A stretch of 64,000 nucleotides of DNA. Origin: DASQPR01 sp963727415. Its GTDB lineage: Bacteria; Actinomycetota; Actinomycetes; Mycobacteriales; Micromonosporaceae. The translations under genes were made by a program, and so were the position numbers. This document shows positions 8,377 through 16,786 of this stretch, piece after piece; positions within the stretch are counted from its first letter, which is position 1, and each line of letters opens with the position of its first letter. A model generated the notes under the pieces. It was not told the DNA's origin. It did no database searches and worked only from the letters and a program-made list of their open reading frames with translations. The stretch is taken from contig CAVSGF010000003.1 in NCBI GenBank assembly GCA_963727415.1, forward strand, positions 682,001-746,000. Direction: 5' to 3'.

Positions 8377-10059
8377 ATGTCGCAGTACCGCCCGCGCACC
8401 GCGCTCATCCTTGGCGGCATCCGCTCGGGAAAGTCCGAGTTCGCCGAATCACTCGTTGATGACGTCGAGATCGTCCGATATATCGCAGCTGGCCGGGATC
8501 CGGACCGCGACGCGGGTAACGGACCGCGCGATGAGGACTGGGCCGGCCGGATCGCCCGTCACCGCGACCGCAGGCCGTCGGATTGGATCACCGAAGAACT
8601 CGGTGGCCCGGACGAGCTGGCCAGGTTGATCAGCGCCGCGAAGCCCGACGACACGTTACTGATCGACGACGTCGGCAACTGGATCGCCGCGTTACTCAGC
8701 GCCGACACGAGCGACGCCATCGCGACCCTGGCCGGCGCCGTCGCCGGATCAGCGGCGCGGATCGTGATCGTCAGCCCGGAGGCCGGCCTGTCGGTGGTGC
8801 CGGCGACCCAGGCGGGACGGCTGTTCGCCGACGCCAACGGCGCCGCGAACCAGGCCCTGGCGGCGGTCTGCGATGGCGTCGCGCTGGTCATGGCCGGGCA
8901 GGCCACCTGGCTGAAGGCGGAGCGCCCGGCCGCGGCCCGGGTGACCGGTACCGAGGAGATTCCGGTACCGGCAGCAACCACTGGATCGGTCGCGTTCGAA
9001 GCGACCACTCCCGCGGCGTACATAACCGAGGAGGCTGCCGAGACGCCGGTCCGCGTCGGGATGGACCTGCCTCAGCAGGATTCGGCGACCGCCACGGAGG
9101 CGATGAACCGCCTCGGCCGGCTGCCGGTACCGGGCAGCGGGCTGGGTACGCTCGCGCCATTCGTCGGGTTCCTGGCCGGTGCATCCGGCGCCGGGCTCCC
9201 GCAACCGCTCCGCCAGGTACGCGTCATCGCCATCAACGCCGTTCACGAGGGCGCCATCGCCACCGGTGACAGCGAGGCGGCGTGGGCCGACCGGATCGCC
9301 GCCACGCGCGCCGGAACCGGTCCGATCGCGCAACTGGCCGCCGGAACCGGAATCGAGACGGTCACCGTCGAACTGGTCGACGCCGGGCGGGCCGGCCCGA
9401 TCGAGACTGGCGACGCGATCACGCCGGAGCAGGTGGCCGCATGCCTGACACGAGGCTGGAATATCGCCCAGGCGGCCGCGGACCGCGGCGACGAGTTGGT
9501 GGTACTCGCGGCCGGGGGGCCAGGCGTGGACGCCGCCGCCTCCGCCACCGTGACCGCGATCACCCGCGGTGAGATCGCCGGCCAGCTAGGCCGGGTGCAC
9601 ACCGGTACCGGCACCATCGACGACAACGCCTGGATGGTCCGGTGCGTTGCGATCCGCGACGCGCTGCTGCGCATCAAGCCCCGCATGGCCGACGGCCCGC
9701 ACATGCTTGGCGCGGTCGGCGGCCCGGCAATCGCGGTCGCGACCGGCCTATTCCTCGGTGCCGCGCAGCGCCGTACGCCGCTGCTGTTCGATGGACCGGT
9801 GGGAGCGGCGGCGGCGGTGGCCGCGCGCGACTATGCCATCGAGGTCCGGCTGTGGTGCCAGCTCGCTGACGATGGCGGGCACCCGGCCGTGGTTACCGCG
9901 GCCGATCTGCTTGGCCTGACGCCGCTGGTCAGCCTGCGCACCGGTCTGGGTGAGGGCGGGACGGCGCTGACCATCCTGCCGCTGTTGCGCGCGGCCGTGA
10001 TGCTCTCCGGTCTTTCCGGCTCTTCGGATTCATCCAGCTCGCCCGGCCTCGACGGCTGA
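8377..10059 (+). CDS. cobU-cobT: Bifunctional CobU-CobT fusion, cobalamin nucleotide-loop assembly
   Basis: A 560-residue protein joining two enzymes that are usually separate. Residues 1-190 are adenosylcobinamide kinase/adenosylcobinamide-phosphate guanylyltransferase: P-loop GGIRSGKS (13-20), RHRDRRPSDWITEE, LLIDDVGNWIAALL. Residues about 235-550 are nicotinate-nucleotide-dimethylbenzimidazole phosphoribosyltransferase: MNRLGRLPVPGSGLG, GWNIAQAAADRGDELVV, VGGPAIAVATGLFLGAA, and the catalytic-Glu segment near residue 526, which reads LGEGGTAL instead of the usual LGEGTGA. About 45 Ala/Thr/Glu-rich residues link the domains. CobU activates cobinamide with GMP and CobT makes alpha-ribazole phosphate, both consumed by CobS, whose start overlaps this stop by one base. 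Confidence 0.92.
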   Translation: MSQYRPRTALILGGIRSGKSEFAESLVDDVEIVRYIAAGRDPDRDAGNGPRDEDWAGRIARHRDRRPSDWITEELGGPDELARLISAAKPDDTLLIDDVGNWIAALLSADTSDAIATLAGAVAGSAARIVIVSPEAGLSVVPATQAGRLFADANGAANQALAAVCDGVALVMAGQATWLKAERPAAARVTGTEEIPVPAATTGSVAFEATTPAAYITEEAAETPVRVGMDLPQQDSATATEAMNRLGRLPVPGSGLGTLAPFVGFLAGASGAGLPQPLRQVRVIAINAVHEGAIATGDSEAAWADRIAATRAGTGPIAQLAAGTGIETVTVELVDAGRAGPIETGDAITPEQVAACLTRGWNIAQAAADRGDELVVLAAGGPGVDAAASATVTAITRGEIAGQLGRVHTGTGTIDDNAWMVRCVAIRDALLRIKPRMADGPHMLGAVGGPAIAVATGLFLGAAQRRTPLLFDGPVGAAAAVAARDYAIEVRLWCQLADDGGHPAVVTAADLLGLTPLVSLRTGLGEGGTALTILPLLRAAVMLSGLSGSSDSSSSPGLDG

Positions 10060-10835
10060 TGCCGGCGCCGGGCCGGCTGCGCCACGGGCTGCGGCTCGCC
10101 GTCGCCACGCTCACGGTCATCCCGGTACCGGCTGGGCGGGTGGACCGGGACATCGCTGGGGTGGCGATGCGCGCCGCACCGGCGATCGGCATCGCCATCG
10201 GAGCCGCCATCGGGCTGCTCTCGGTCGGCCTCCGCGCCGCGCGCGCCCCGTGGCTGCTGATCGGGTTCATCGCGACCGGCGCTGCGGCCGGCCTGACCCG
10301 CGGCCTCCACCTGGATGGTCTGGCCGACACGGTCGACGCGCTCGGCTCATATCAGGATCGCGACCGCGCTCTGGCCATCATGAAAAGCCCGGACGTCGGC
10401 CCGTTCGGTGTGGTGGCGATCATTCTGGCTGTCGCGGTGCCGGCCACCGCGATCGGCGCGATGCTCGGCCGCCCGTGGTGGAGCGTGGTAGCCGCCGTCG
10501 CGGCCGCCGCCGGAACCGGCCGGGCGGCGATCACCGACGCCTGCCGGCGCCCGATCCCCGCCGCCCGCCCGGACGGCCTCGGTGCCATGGTGGCCGGTAC
10601 CACCGGGCCGGCGGCCATCGCGGTGGCCGCGATGCTGATCGCCTCGGTGGCCATCGCCGCCGACCCGGATCGCTGGTGGCAGGGACCGGCAAGCGTGCTG
10701 GCCGGTCTGGCCGCGGCGAGCGTGGTCCGGGCCCACACGATCCGGCGGTTCGGCGGCATCACCGGCGATGTGCTGGGCTCTCTGGTCGAGGTAGCTTCGA
10801 TGGTCACCTTCGTCGGATTGGTGCTGGGCTCATGA
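10059..10835 (+). CDS. cobS: Adenosylcobinamide-GDP ribazoletransferase (cobalamin synthase)
   Basis: A 258-residue membrane protein of normal CobS length. The diagnostic motif LHLDGLADTVDALGSYQDRD followed by ALAIMKSPDVGPFGVVA is present near residues 85-125, and a second acidic motif region lies near DACRRPIPAARPDGLGAMVA. It joins activated cobinamide-GDP to alpha-ribazole to form cobalamin at the cytoplasmic membrane. Start ATG 10059 overlaps the TGA of the cobUT gene; its own stop overlaps the next gene by four bases. The three genes are therefore one translationally coupled operon. No cobalamin riboswitch is visible upstream of the operon. Confidence 0.93.
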   Translation: MPAPGRLRHGLRLAVATLTVIPVPAGRVDRDIAGVAMRAAPAIGIAIGAAIGLLSVGLRAARAPWLLIGFIATGAAAGLTRGLHLDGLADTVDALGSYQDRDRALAIMKSPDVGPFGVVAIILAVAVPATAIGAMLGRPWWSVVAAVAAAAGTGRAAITDACRRPIPAARPDGLGAMVAGTTGPAAIAVAAMLIASVAIAADPDRWWQGPASVLAGLAAASVVRAHTIRRFGGITGDVLGSLVEVASMVTFVGLVLGS

Positions 10836-11386
10836 CGTTCTCGTGGCGCGACCTGCCGGGGCCGGCCCGCGGCATCGGGACAGCGGTGACACACGCCGTG
10901 CACGCGGCCGGCGAGCCCGCCGACTACGACGGGTACCAAGCGGCCGTCACGGACTTGACCGGCCACCCGCTCCAGCCGGTCGGGCTGGTCCTCGCCACCG
11001 TGGTGCGCGTGCTGCTGGAAGAGCGGCATCCGGACGGGCTGGATAGCGATGACGTGGCATCGGTACTGTCCGGATGCGTGCGCGAGACCCTGACCTGGAT
11101 GCCGGCCGACCAGCTCGATCCATCGGTACTCCTTGCCGTGCTGGCCAGCGCACTCGGCATCCACGAGCCCGGAGTCACCTACGACCAGGCCGGGTTGCCG
11201 CGCCCGCGGCAAGACGAGTGGCGTGATCCGACCGACGAGGTTCCGGTGCGCGCGCCGAGCCCGGCCGAGTACGCGTGGGCCGCCCCGGTTCTCATCGCCC
11301 ACTTGCTGGGCCGTGGCCGCCTCGGCTCGTACCTGGATGTTGCCTTCGCCGAGATCTTCACGGCCGAGACCATGGAGATGCCGTAG
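10832..11386 (+). CDS. Unknown protein coupled to cobS
   Basis: A 184-residue protein that I do not recognise. It starts at ATG 10832, overlapping the cobS stop (ATGA). The sequence is mostly alpha-helical and acidic, without signal peptide, membrane helices or metal motifs. Segments such as VLLEERHPDGLDSDDVASVL and LLGRGRLGSYLDVAFAEIF look well folded, and codon use matches its neighbours. Position at the end of the cobalamin operon could mean a role there, but this is guilt by association only. An intergenic inverted repeat follows it. Confidence 0.8.
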   Translation: MTFSWRDLPGPARGIGTAVTHAVHAAGEPADYDGYQAAVTDLTGHPLQPVGLVLATVVRVLLEERHPDGLDSDDVASVLSGCVRETLTWMPADQLDPSVLLAVLASALGIHEPGVTYDQAGLPRPRQDEWRDPTDEVPVRAPSPAEYAWAAPVLIAHLLGRGRLGSYLDVAFAEIFTAETMEMP

Positions 11387-11403
11387 CGGCGTCCGTTGCC
11401 TTC

Positions 11404-11647
11404 CCATGATCAAGTGCACGATCTTGAGCACCAGGCGCGCTATAGCAACGTCAGGCGCACTCGATACTGCACTCGATCATGCACTCGATCACCGAGGGGC
11501 ACCGCCGAGCACGCAAGGTCCGCCGAACCGGCCCAGCACCCGTCAGCGCCACGGCACCGGCGCTTATTCCATGATCAAGTGCCTCAAGTCGTGCAGGCAA
11601 CGTCGCCATAGCGCGCTCCACGCTCAAGATCGTGCACTTGATCATGG
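11404..11647. repeat. Large imperfect inverted repeat, REP-like interspersed element
   Basis: The outer arms 11404-11451 and 11600-11647 are 48-bp inverted copies with seven mismatches; the outermost 26 bases (ccatgatcaagtgcacgatc and on) are identical. A third partial copy of the terminus, ccatgatcaagtgc, starts at 11569. Between them are repeats of gcactcgat (11457-11491). The unit resembles the abundant aagatc...atcatgg palindromic repeats I know from intergenic regions of Micromonosporales-like genomes. It fills the gap between the convergent cobalamin operon and gcvT, so it could end transcription from both sides. No transposase is present. Confidence 0.8.
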
Positions 11648-11690
11648 AGTGGGGGCACGGCGAAAGGGGCAGAAAGGCAAGGTTACGGGA

Positions 11691-12794
11691 CTACCTGACG
11701 TGCATCTCGACGAAAGGCGGCTTCACCACGGTCATCGCGGCACGCCGGCCACGCACATCCACCGTGACCTCGTCTCCGGCGGCAAGGCCGGCGGACGTGT
11801 CCAGCAAGGCCAGGGCGATACCGGTACGCCGCGTCGGCGAGAAGGTGCCACTGGTGATCTCGCCGACCCGTTGATCGTCGCGCAACACCGTCATGTGCGC
11901 TCGCGGAATGCCCCGGTCGGCGGCGAGCAGGCCCCACAGCTTGCGCTTCGGCGCGGCCTTCTCGGCCAGCAGGACCTCCCGGCCCCAGAACTCGGGCTTC
12001 TTCCACCCGACCGCCCAGCCGGCGCTGGCCTGCACCGGGGAGATGTCCAGGGACATGTCCTGCCCGTGCAGCGGGTATCCGGCCTCGGTCCGCAACGTGT
12101 CCCGCGCGCCCAGCCCGGCCGGCCGGATGCCATGCGGCGCCCCGGCGGCCAGCAGCCGGTCCCACAGGGCACCCGCCGCCTCTACCGGGACCACCAGCTC
12201 GTACCCGTGCTCACCGGTGTAACCCGTCCGGCAGACCACCACCTCGGCATCGTCGGTCTTGCTGGTAGTGAAGCGCATGTAGTCGTGATCGCTTGGCAGA
12301 CCGGCGGCGTCGAGTACCTCGGCACTGGCCGGGCCTTGCAGCGCGAGCACCGCGTAGTCGAGGTGCTGGTTGGTCACCGTCACCTGATCCGGCGCCGCGG
12401 CCTGAAGGCGCCGGGCGACCTCGGCGGTATTGGCGGCGTTCGGGATGATGAATACGCGATCATCGCCGTACCGGTAAGCGATCATGTCGTCCACCACGCC
12501 GCCGGTCGCGTCATCGACGCACAGGGTGTATTGCGCCTGGGAGGCACCGATGCGGTCCAGATCGTTGGACAGGCACCGGTTGACGAACGCGGCGGCGCCC
12601 GGACCGGACACGGTGATCTTTCCGAGATGCGAAACGTCGAACAGACCGACCCGCTCGCGCACCGCGGTGTGCTCGGCCAGGACGCCACCGCCGGCGTACT
12701 CCAGCGGCATGTCCCAGCCTGCGAACCCGGCGAATTTCGCGCCCAGCGCGACGTGACGATCATGCAAGGGAGAGCGCAGCGCTGCGTCGGTCAT
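11691..12794 (-). CDS. gcvT: Glycine cleavage system aminomethyltransferase (T protein)
   Basis: A 367-residue protein of usual GcvT length. It shows LHDRHVALGAKFAGFAGWDM, VGLFDVSHLGKITVSGPGA, the YTGEHGYE motif, LGARDTLRTEAGYPLHG, and the C-terminal beta-barrel (TSGTFSPT). The enzyme transfers the methylene unit of aminomethyl-lipoyl-H protein to tetrahydrofolate and releases ammonia. The start at ATG 12794 fits the family; the in-frame extension to 12833 is less likely. The gene is divergent from pepA; GcvH and GcvP are not in the window. The folate-binding aspartate is expected within the GWDMP segment. Confidence 0.93.
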   Translation of the reverse strand: MTDAALRSPLHDRHVALGAKFAGFAGWDMPLEYAGGGVLAEHTAVRERVGLFDVSHLGKITVSGPGAAAFVNRCLSNDLDRIGASQAQYTLCVDDATGGVVDDMIAYRYGDDRVFIIPNAANTAEVARRLQAAAPDQVTVTNQHLDYAVLALQGPASAEVLDAAGLPSDHDYMRFTTSKTDDAEVVVCRTGYTGEHGYELVVPVEAAGALWDRLLAAGAPHGIRPAGLGARDTLRTEAGYPLHGQDMSLDISPVQASAGWAVGWKKPEFWGREVLLAEKAAPKRKLWGLLAADRGIPRAHMTVLRDDQRVGEITSGTFSPTRRTGIALALLDTSAGLAAGDEVTVDVRGRRAAMTVVKPPFVEMHVR

Positions 12795-12900
12795 GAGTGG
12801 CAACTTATCGTGCCCGGGCCGGATGGTTAGCATCGGCGGGAACCCGGCCGATCCCGGCTGTCCGCCGCCACCGGCTCTAGACCACCTCAGGAGTTAGCTC

Positions 12901-14475
12901 GTGACCACCGCCACACCTCCGACGAACTCGTTGGCCAGCCTGGTGCTTGTCGACACTGACCCGGCTGAGCTGGACGTCGACGCGGTCGTTGTCGGCCTGT
13001 ACAGCCAGGCACCGGATGCGCCCAGCCCGGTCCTGCTGGCTTCCGGCGCGGAAAGCATCACCGCAGCGTTTGACGGCAAGCTCACCGAGACCCTGGTACT
13101 GCTCGGAGCCACTGGCGGCACCGGTGAGATCACCAAGATCGCCACGCTCGACACGATCACAGCGCCGGTGCTGGTCGCGGTCGGTCTCGGTCCGGAACCG
13201 GCCGGCGCCCTGCCCGACGGCGAGACGCTACGGCGGGCCGGCGCGGCCGCGGTACGGGCTCTGGCCGGGGCGGCTCGGGTGGCCTTGGCGCTCCCGGTGG
13301 ACGGGGACGCCGACGACGTTTCAGCGACGGCGGCGCTGCGCGGCATCACCGAGGGCGCGCTGCTCGGCACGTACCAGTTCGGTGGTTACAAGTCCACGCC
13401 GGTCCGGCGGCAACCGGTCACCGACCTGATCATCCATGTGCCGGACGCGGCCGCGGCGACGGCCATCGCCGAGTTACGCCGGGCAAGCATCGTGGTGGCG
13501 GCGGTCGCGCGTACCCGCGACTGGGTGAACACCTCGCCGAACCACCTGCGCCCGCCGGCCTTCGCCGAGCAGGCCGCCGCGCTGGCCGGCTCGGCCGGGC
13601 TCGACGTCGAGGTACTCGACGAGAAGGCGCTCGCCGACGGTGGGTATGGCGGCATCATCGCGGTCGGTCAGGGCTCGGAGGCGCCACCGCGGCTGGTCCG
13701 GATCGCGTACACCCCGGACGGCGGCACCGCGCGAAAGAAGGTAGCGCTGGTCGGCAAGGGCATCACCTTCGACAGCGGCGGGGTATCCATCAAGCCGGCG
13801 CAGGGCATGTGGGAGATGAAATCCGATATGGCCGGTGCCGCCGCCGTGGTGGCGACCATGCTGGCCGTGGCCGAACTGCGGCCGGACGTCGCTGTCGTGG
13901 GCTACGCGCCGATGGCCGAGAACATGGTCTCCGGCACCGCATACCGCCCGGGTGACGTGATCACCATGTATAGCGGCAAGCGGGTCGAGGTGCTCAACAC
14001 CGATGCCGAGGGCCGCATGATCCTCGCCGATGCGCTGGCCCGGGCCTGCGAGGACCAGCCGGATCTGATCCTTGAGACGTCCACGCTCACCGGCGGCCAG
14101 GTGATCGCGCTCGGCAAGCGGGTGGCCGGTGTCATGGGTACGCCGGACGTGTGTGAGCGGGTGCGGGCGGCCGGCGAGAAGGTGGGCGAGCCGGCCTGGC
14201 CGATGCCGTTGCCGGATGACGTTCGCAAGGGCATGGACTCGGAGGTGGCGGATATTTCCCAGACCAACGCCGGGATGGACCGGGCCGGGCACATGCTGCA
14301 GGGCGGCGTGTTCCTGTCCGAGTTCGTCGCCGACAACGTGCCGTGGGCGCATGTGGACGTGGCCGGGCCGGCGTACCACTCGGGCGAGCCCAGCGGCCAT
14401 TGGACCAAGGGCGGTACCGGAGTTCCGGTCCGTACCCTCATCGAGGTGATCGAGTCGGTCGCGGCGGAAAGCTGA
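12901..14475 (+). CDS. pepA: Leucyl aminopeptidase (M17 family)
   Basis: A 524-residue M17 peptidase. The N-terminal regulatory domain (to about residue 190) is followed by the catalytic domain with the two-metal motifs VGKGITFDSGGVSIKP (about 282-297) and the family signature NTDAEGRMILAD (about 365-376). It removes N-terminal residues from peptides in the cytosol and forms hexamers in characterised members. GTG 12901 is the start, with AGGAG about nine bases upstream. The gene stands alone, divergent from gcvT, and ends at a 12-bp-stem hairpin shared with the convergent gene. Confidence 0.93.
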   Translation: MTTATPPTNSLASLVLVDTDPAELDVDAVVVGLYSQAPDAPSPVLLASGAESITAAFDGKLTETLVLLGATGGTGEITKIATLDTITAPVLVAVGLGPEPAGALPDGETLRRAGAAAVRALAGAARVALALPVDGDADDVSATAALRGITEGALLGTYQFGGYKSTPVRRQPVTDLIIHVPDAAAATAIAELRRASIVVAAVARTRDWVNTSPNHLRPPAFAEQAAALAGSAGLDVEVLDEKALADGGYGGIIAVGQGSEAPPRLVRIAYTPDGGTARKKVALVGKGITFDSGGVSIKPAQGMWEMKSDMAGAAAVVATMLAVAELRPDVAVVGYAPMAENMVSGTAYRPGDVITMYSGKRVEVLNTDAEGRMILADALARACEDQPDLILETSTLTGGQVIALGKRVAGVMGTPDVCERVRAAGEKVGEPAWPMPLPDDVRKGMDSEVADISQTNAGMDRAGHMLQGGVFLSEFVADNVPWAHVDVAGPAYHSGEPSGHWTKGGTGVPVRTLIEVIESVAAES

Positions 14476-14482
14476 ACGGGAT

Positions 14483-14511
14483 CGGCCACCCCGGCGCGAC
14501 CGGGGTGGCCG
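14483..14511. terminator. Bidirectional hairpin between pepA and the convergent small gene
   Basis: Perfect 12-bp stem cggccaccccgg with its complement around loop cgcga, eight bases past the pepA stop and just before the stop of the leftward gene at 14521. Confidence 0.85.
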
Positions 14512-14520
14512 GCCACGCAG

Positions 14521-14934
14521 TCAGCCGATCTGGTCCTCTTCTCCGGTACGGGGCCGTGGCATCGCCTCCGGCCCGCGCGGGCGGGCGGTGTCGTCCCGTC
14601 CGTGGGCGGCGCCGCCTTTCTTGCGGGCGTCCTTCATCCGAGCGTTGTAGTCCCGCATACGCTGCGGGTACCCCATCAGTGCCACGTCGTAGAACGGGAT
14701 GCTGAGCTGATGCGCCCAGGCGCGAGCGGCCTCGGGTGAGTCGACTCGCCTCCGCGTCCACTCCCCGTCGTGAGCGATGAGCATCACCGTGGTCTGCGTC
14801 ACCGTGGTTCGGGGCTCCAGATAGGCCTCTACGCCGCGACGAGAGGCGTTGAACGCCTCGAGGTGCTCGCGATCCACCCGGAACGCCTCACGGTCTAGCG
14901 TCGGGCGCTGACTCCGACGGCGGAACCATGCCAA
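14521..14934 (-). CDS. Conserved actinobacterial protein of unknown function
   Basis: A 137-residue protein starting at TTG 14934 (LAWFRRRSQRP), chosen because GGAGG lies six bases upstream and because relatives begin with a WFRRR segment. Upstream in-frame sequence to 15342 is Arg/Ser-rich and reads like untranslated DNA. The core contains HLEAFNASRRGVEAYLEPRT, then TTVMLIAHDGEWTRRRVDS, then IPFYDVALMGYPQRMRDYN, a pattern I know from unnamed actinobacterial proteins; I know no function. The C-terminal 30 residues are charged and probably disordered. It is convergent with pepA and shares its terminator. Confidence 0.75.
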   Translation of the reverse strand: MAWFRRRSQRPTLDREAFRVDREHLEAFNASRRGVEAYLEPRTTVTQTTVMLIAHDGEWTRRRVDSPEAARAWAHQLSIPFYDVALMGYPQRMRDYNARMKDARKKGGAAHGRDDTARPRGPEAMPRPRTGEEDQIG

Positions 14935-15180
14935 TGTGGGCCTCCGTGCGTGCGACCAAAGTCCTGCTTGTCCGATTCGCCGGCCAGAATGACGCGGTGA
15001 AACAAGACGACATGGTCGCAAATCTACGTCAGTACGCAAGACATGGTGATCCTCCACGAGGCTAACGAGCGCCCGAAAGCGGCGTGAACGTGTCCTTCCG
15101 CACCTCGGTTCGCTTGGCGCGCGACGCAAGTGACAAGATGGCGAAGGCCCCAAACAGAGCGACCTGGCGTAGGAGATCCC

Positions 15181-16554
15181 GTGAGCGAGTTCGACGTCGT
15201 AATTCTCGGTGGCGGTAGTGGCGGGTACGCGACCGCGCTGCGTGCCGCTCAGCTTGACCTGTCGGTCGCGCTGATCGAGAAGGACAAGGTCGGAGGCACC
15301 TGCCTGCACCGCGGTTGCATCCCGACCAAGGCGCTGCTGCACGCCGGGGAGGTCGCCGATCAGACCCGCGAGTCAGAGCAGTTCGGCATCAAGGCCGACC
15401 TCGTCGGCATCGACATGAACGGCGTCAACTCCTACAAGGACGGCGTCGTCGACCGTCTGTACAAGGGCCTGCAGGGGCTGATCAAGGCTGCCAAGGTCAC
15501 GTACATCGAGGGCGAGGGCAAGCTGGTCGGTCCGACCACGGTCGAGGTGGCAGGCCAGCGGGTCACCGGCAAGAAGCTGGTGCTGGCCACCGGCTCGTAC
15601 GTCAAGACGCTGCCCGGCCTGGACATCGATGGCAAGCGTGTGATCACCTCCGAGCACGCCCTGGTCCTCGACAACCTGCCCACCAGCGCGATCATCCTGG
15701 GCGGCGGCGTGATCGGCAGCGAGTTCGCCAGCGCCTGGAAGTCACTCGGAGTCGACGTCACCATCGTCGAAGCGCTGCCGCACCTGGTCGCGCTGGAAGA
15801 CGAGGACTGCTCGAAGCAGGTGGAGCGGGCGTTCCGCAAGCGGGGCATCAACTTCAAGCTCGGCAAGCCGTTCGAGAAGGTGGAACCGACCGACGACGGC
15901 GTGAAGGTGACCATCGCCGGTGGTGAGACCCTCGAAGCGGACCTGCTGCTGGTGGCCGTCGGCCGGGGCCCGGTGACCGCCGGTCTCGGGTATGAGCAGC
16001 AGGGCGTCAAGATGGAGCGCGGATTCGTGCTGACCGACGAGCGGCTGCGCACGAGCGCGCCGAACGTGTACGCGGTCGGCGACATCGTTCCCGGCCTGCA
16101 GCTCGCGCATCGCGGCTTCCAGCAGGGCATCTTCGTCGCCGAGGAGATCGCCGGGAAGAACCCGGCCGTGATCGATGAGACCGGGATCCCGCGGGTGACC
16201 TACTGCGACCCGGAGGTCGCGTCGATGGGTCTCACCGAGAAGGCCGCCAAGGAGAAGCACGGCGCCGACAACGTGTCGGCCTACACCTACAACCTCGGCG
16301 GCAACGGCAAGAGCCAAATTCTGAAGACCGCCGGATTCGTCAAGCTGGTCCGCCTCAAGGACGGCCCGGTGATCGGCATCCACATGGTCGGCGCTCGGGT
16401 CGGCGAGCTGGTCAGCGAGGCTCAGCTCATCTACAACTGGGAGGCATTCCCCGGCGACGTCGCCCAGCTCGTCCACGCCCACCCGACCCAGGGTGAGGCG
16501 CTTGGCGAGGCCCATCTGGCCCTCGCCGGCAAGCCACTGCACGCTCACAACTAG
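15181..16554 (+). CDS. lpdA: Dihydrolipoyl dehydrogenase (E3)
   Basis: A 457-residue flavoprotein. It shows the FAD-binding GGGSGG loop (10-15), the redox-active pair Cys41 and Cys46 in GGTCLHRGCIPTK, the NAD-binding loop in LGGGVIGSEFAS (about 180), the second FAD motif NVYAVGDIVPG, and the C-terminal His-Glu dyad in HAHPTQGEALGE. It re-oxidises dihydrolipoamide of the 2-oxoacid dehydrogenases and the glycine cleavage system. GTG 15181 is the start, preceded by GGAG at good distance; the extension upstream is not family-like. sucB follows after 232 bases, so the two are functionally paired though perhaps separately transcribed. Confidence 0.95.
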   Translation: MSEFDVVILGGGSGGYATALRAAQLDLSVALIEKDKVGGTCLHRGCIPTKALLHAGEVADQTRESEQFGIKADLVGIDMNGVNSYKDGVVDRLYKGLQGLIKAAKVTYIEGEGKLVGPTTVEVAGQRVTGKKLVLATGSYVKTLPGLDIDGKRVITSEHALVLDNLPTSAIILGGGVIGSEFASAWKSLGVDVTIVEALPHLVALEDEDCSKQVERAFRKRGINFKLGKPFEKVEPTDDGVKVTIAGGETLEADLLLVAVGRGPVTAGLGYEQQGVKMERGFVLTDERLRTSAPNVYAVGDIVPGLQLAHRGFQQGIFVAEEIAGKNPAVIDETGIPRVTYCDPEVASMGLTEKAAKEKHGADNVSAYTYNLGGNGKSQILKTAGFVKLVRLKDGPVIGIHMVGARVGELVSEAQLIYNWEAFPGDVAQLVHAHPTQGEALGEAHLALAGKPLHAHN

Positions 16555-16786
16555 CCACCGGTCCCCTGCCAGCGCGTGCCGACGGCGGGGAAACCGCGCA
16601 CGCCGCGCCCGCGGCGTGAAACGATCAACGCACCAGACGGCCGGTACCCGTTCGGGCCCGCGAGGAGCCCGAACTGGAGCCGGTCAGCCGCCCGGCCGAC
16701 GACCTCGTGGAGCCCCAACCGGGGCCCGATGAGGAACCTGGTCGACACAGTCTCAATACGGTCTGACCCACGAGGAGTCGTACGAC

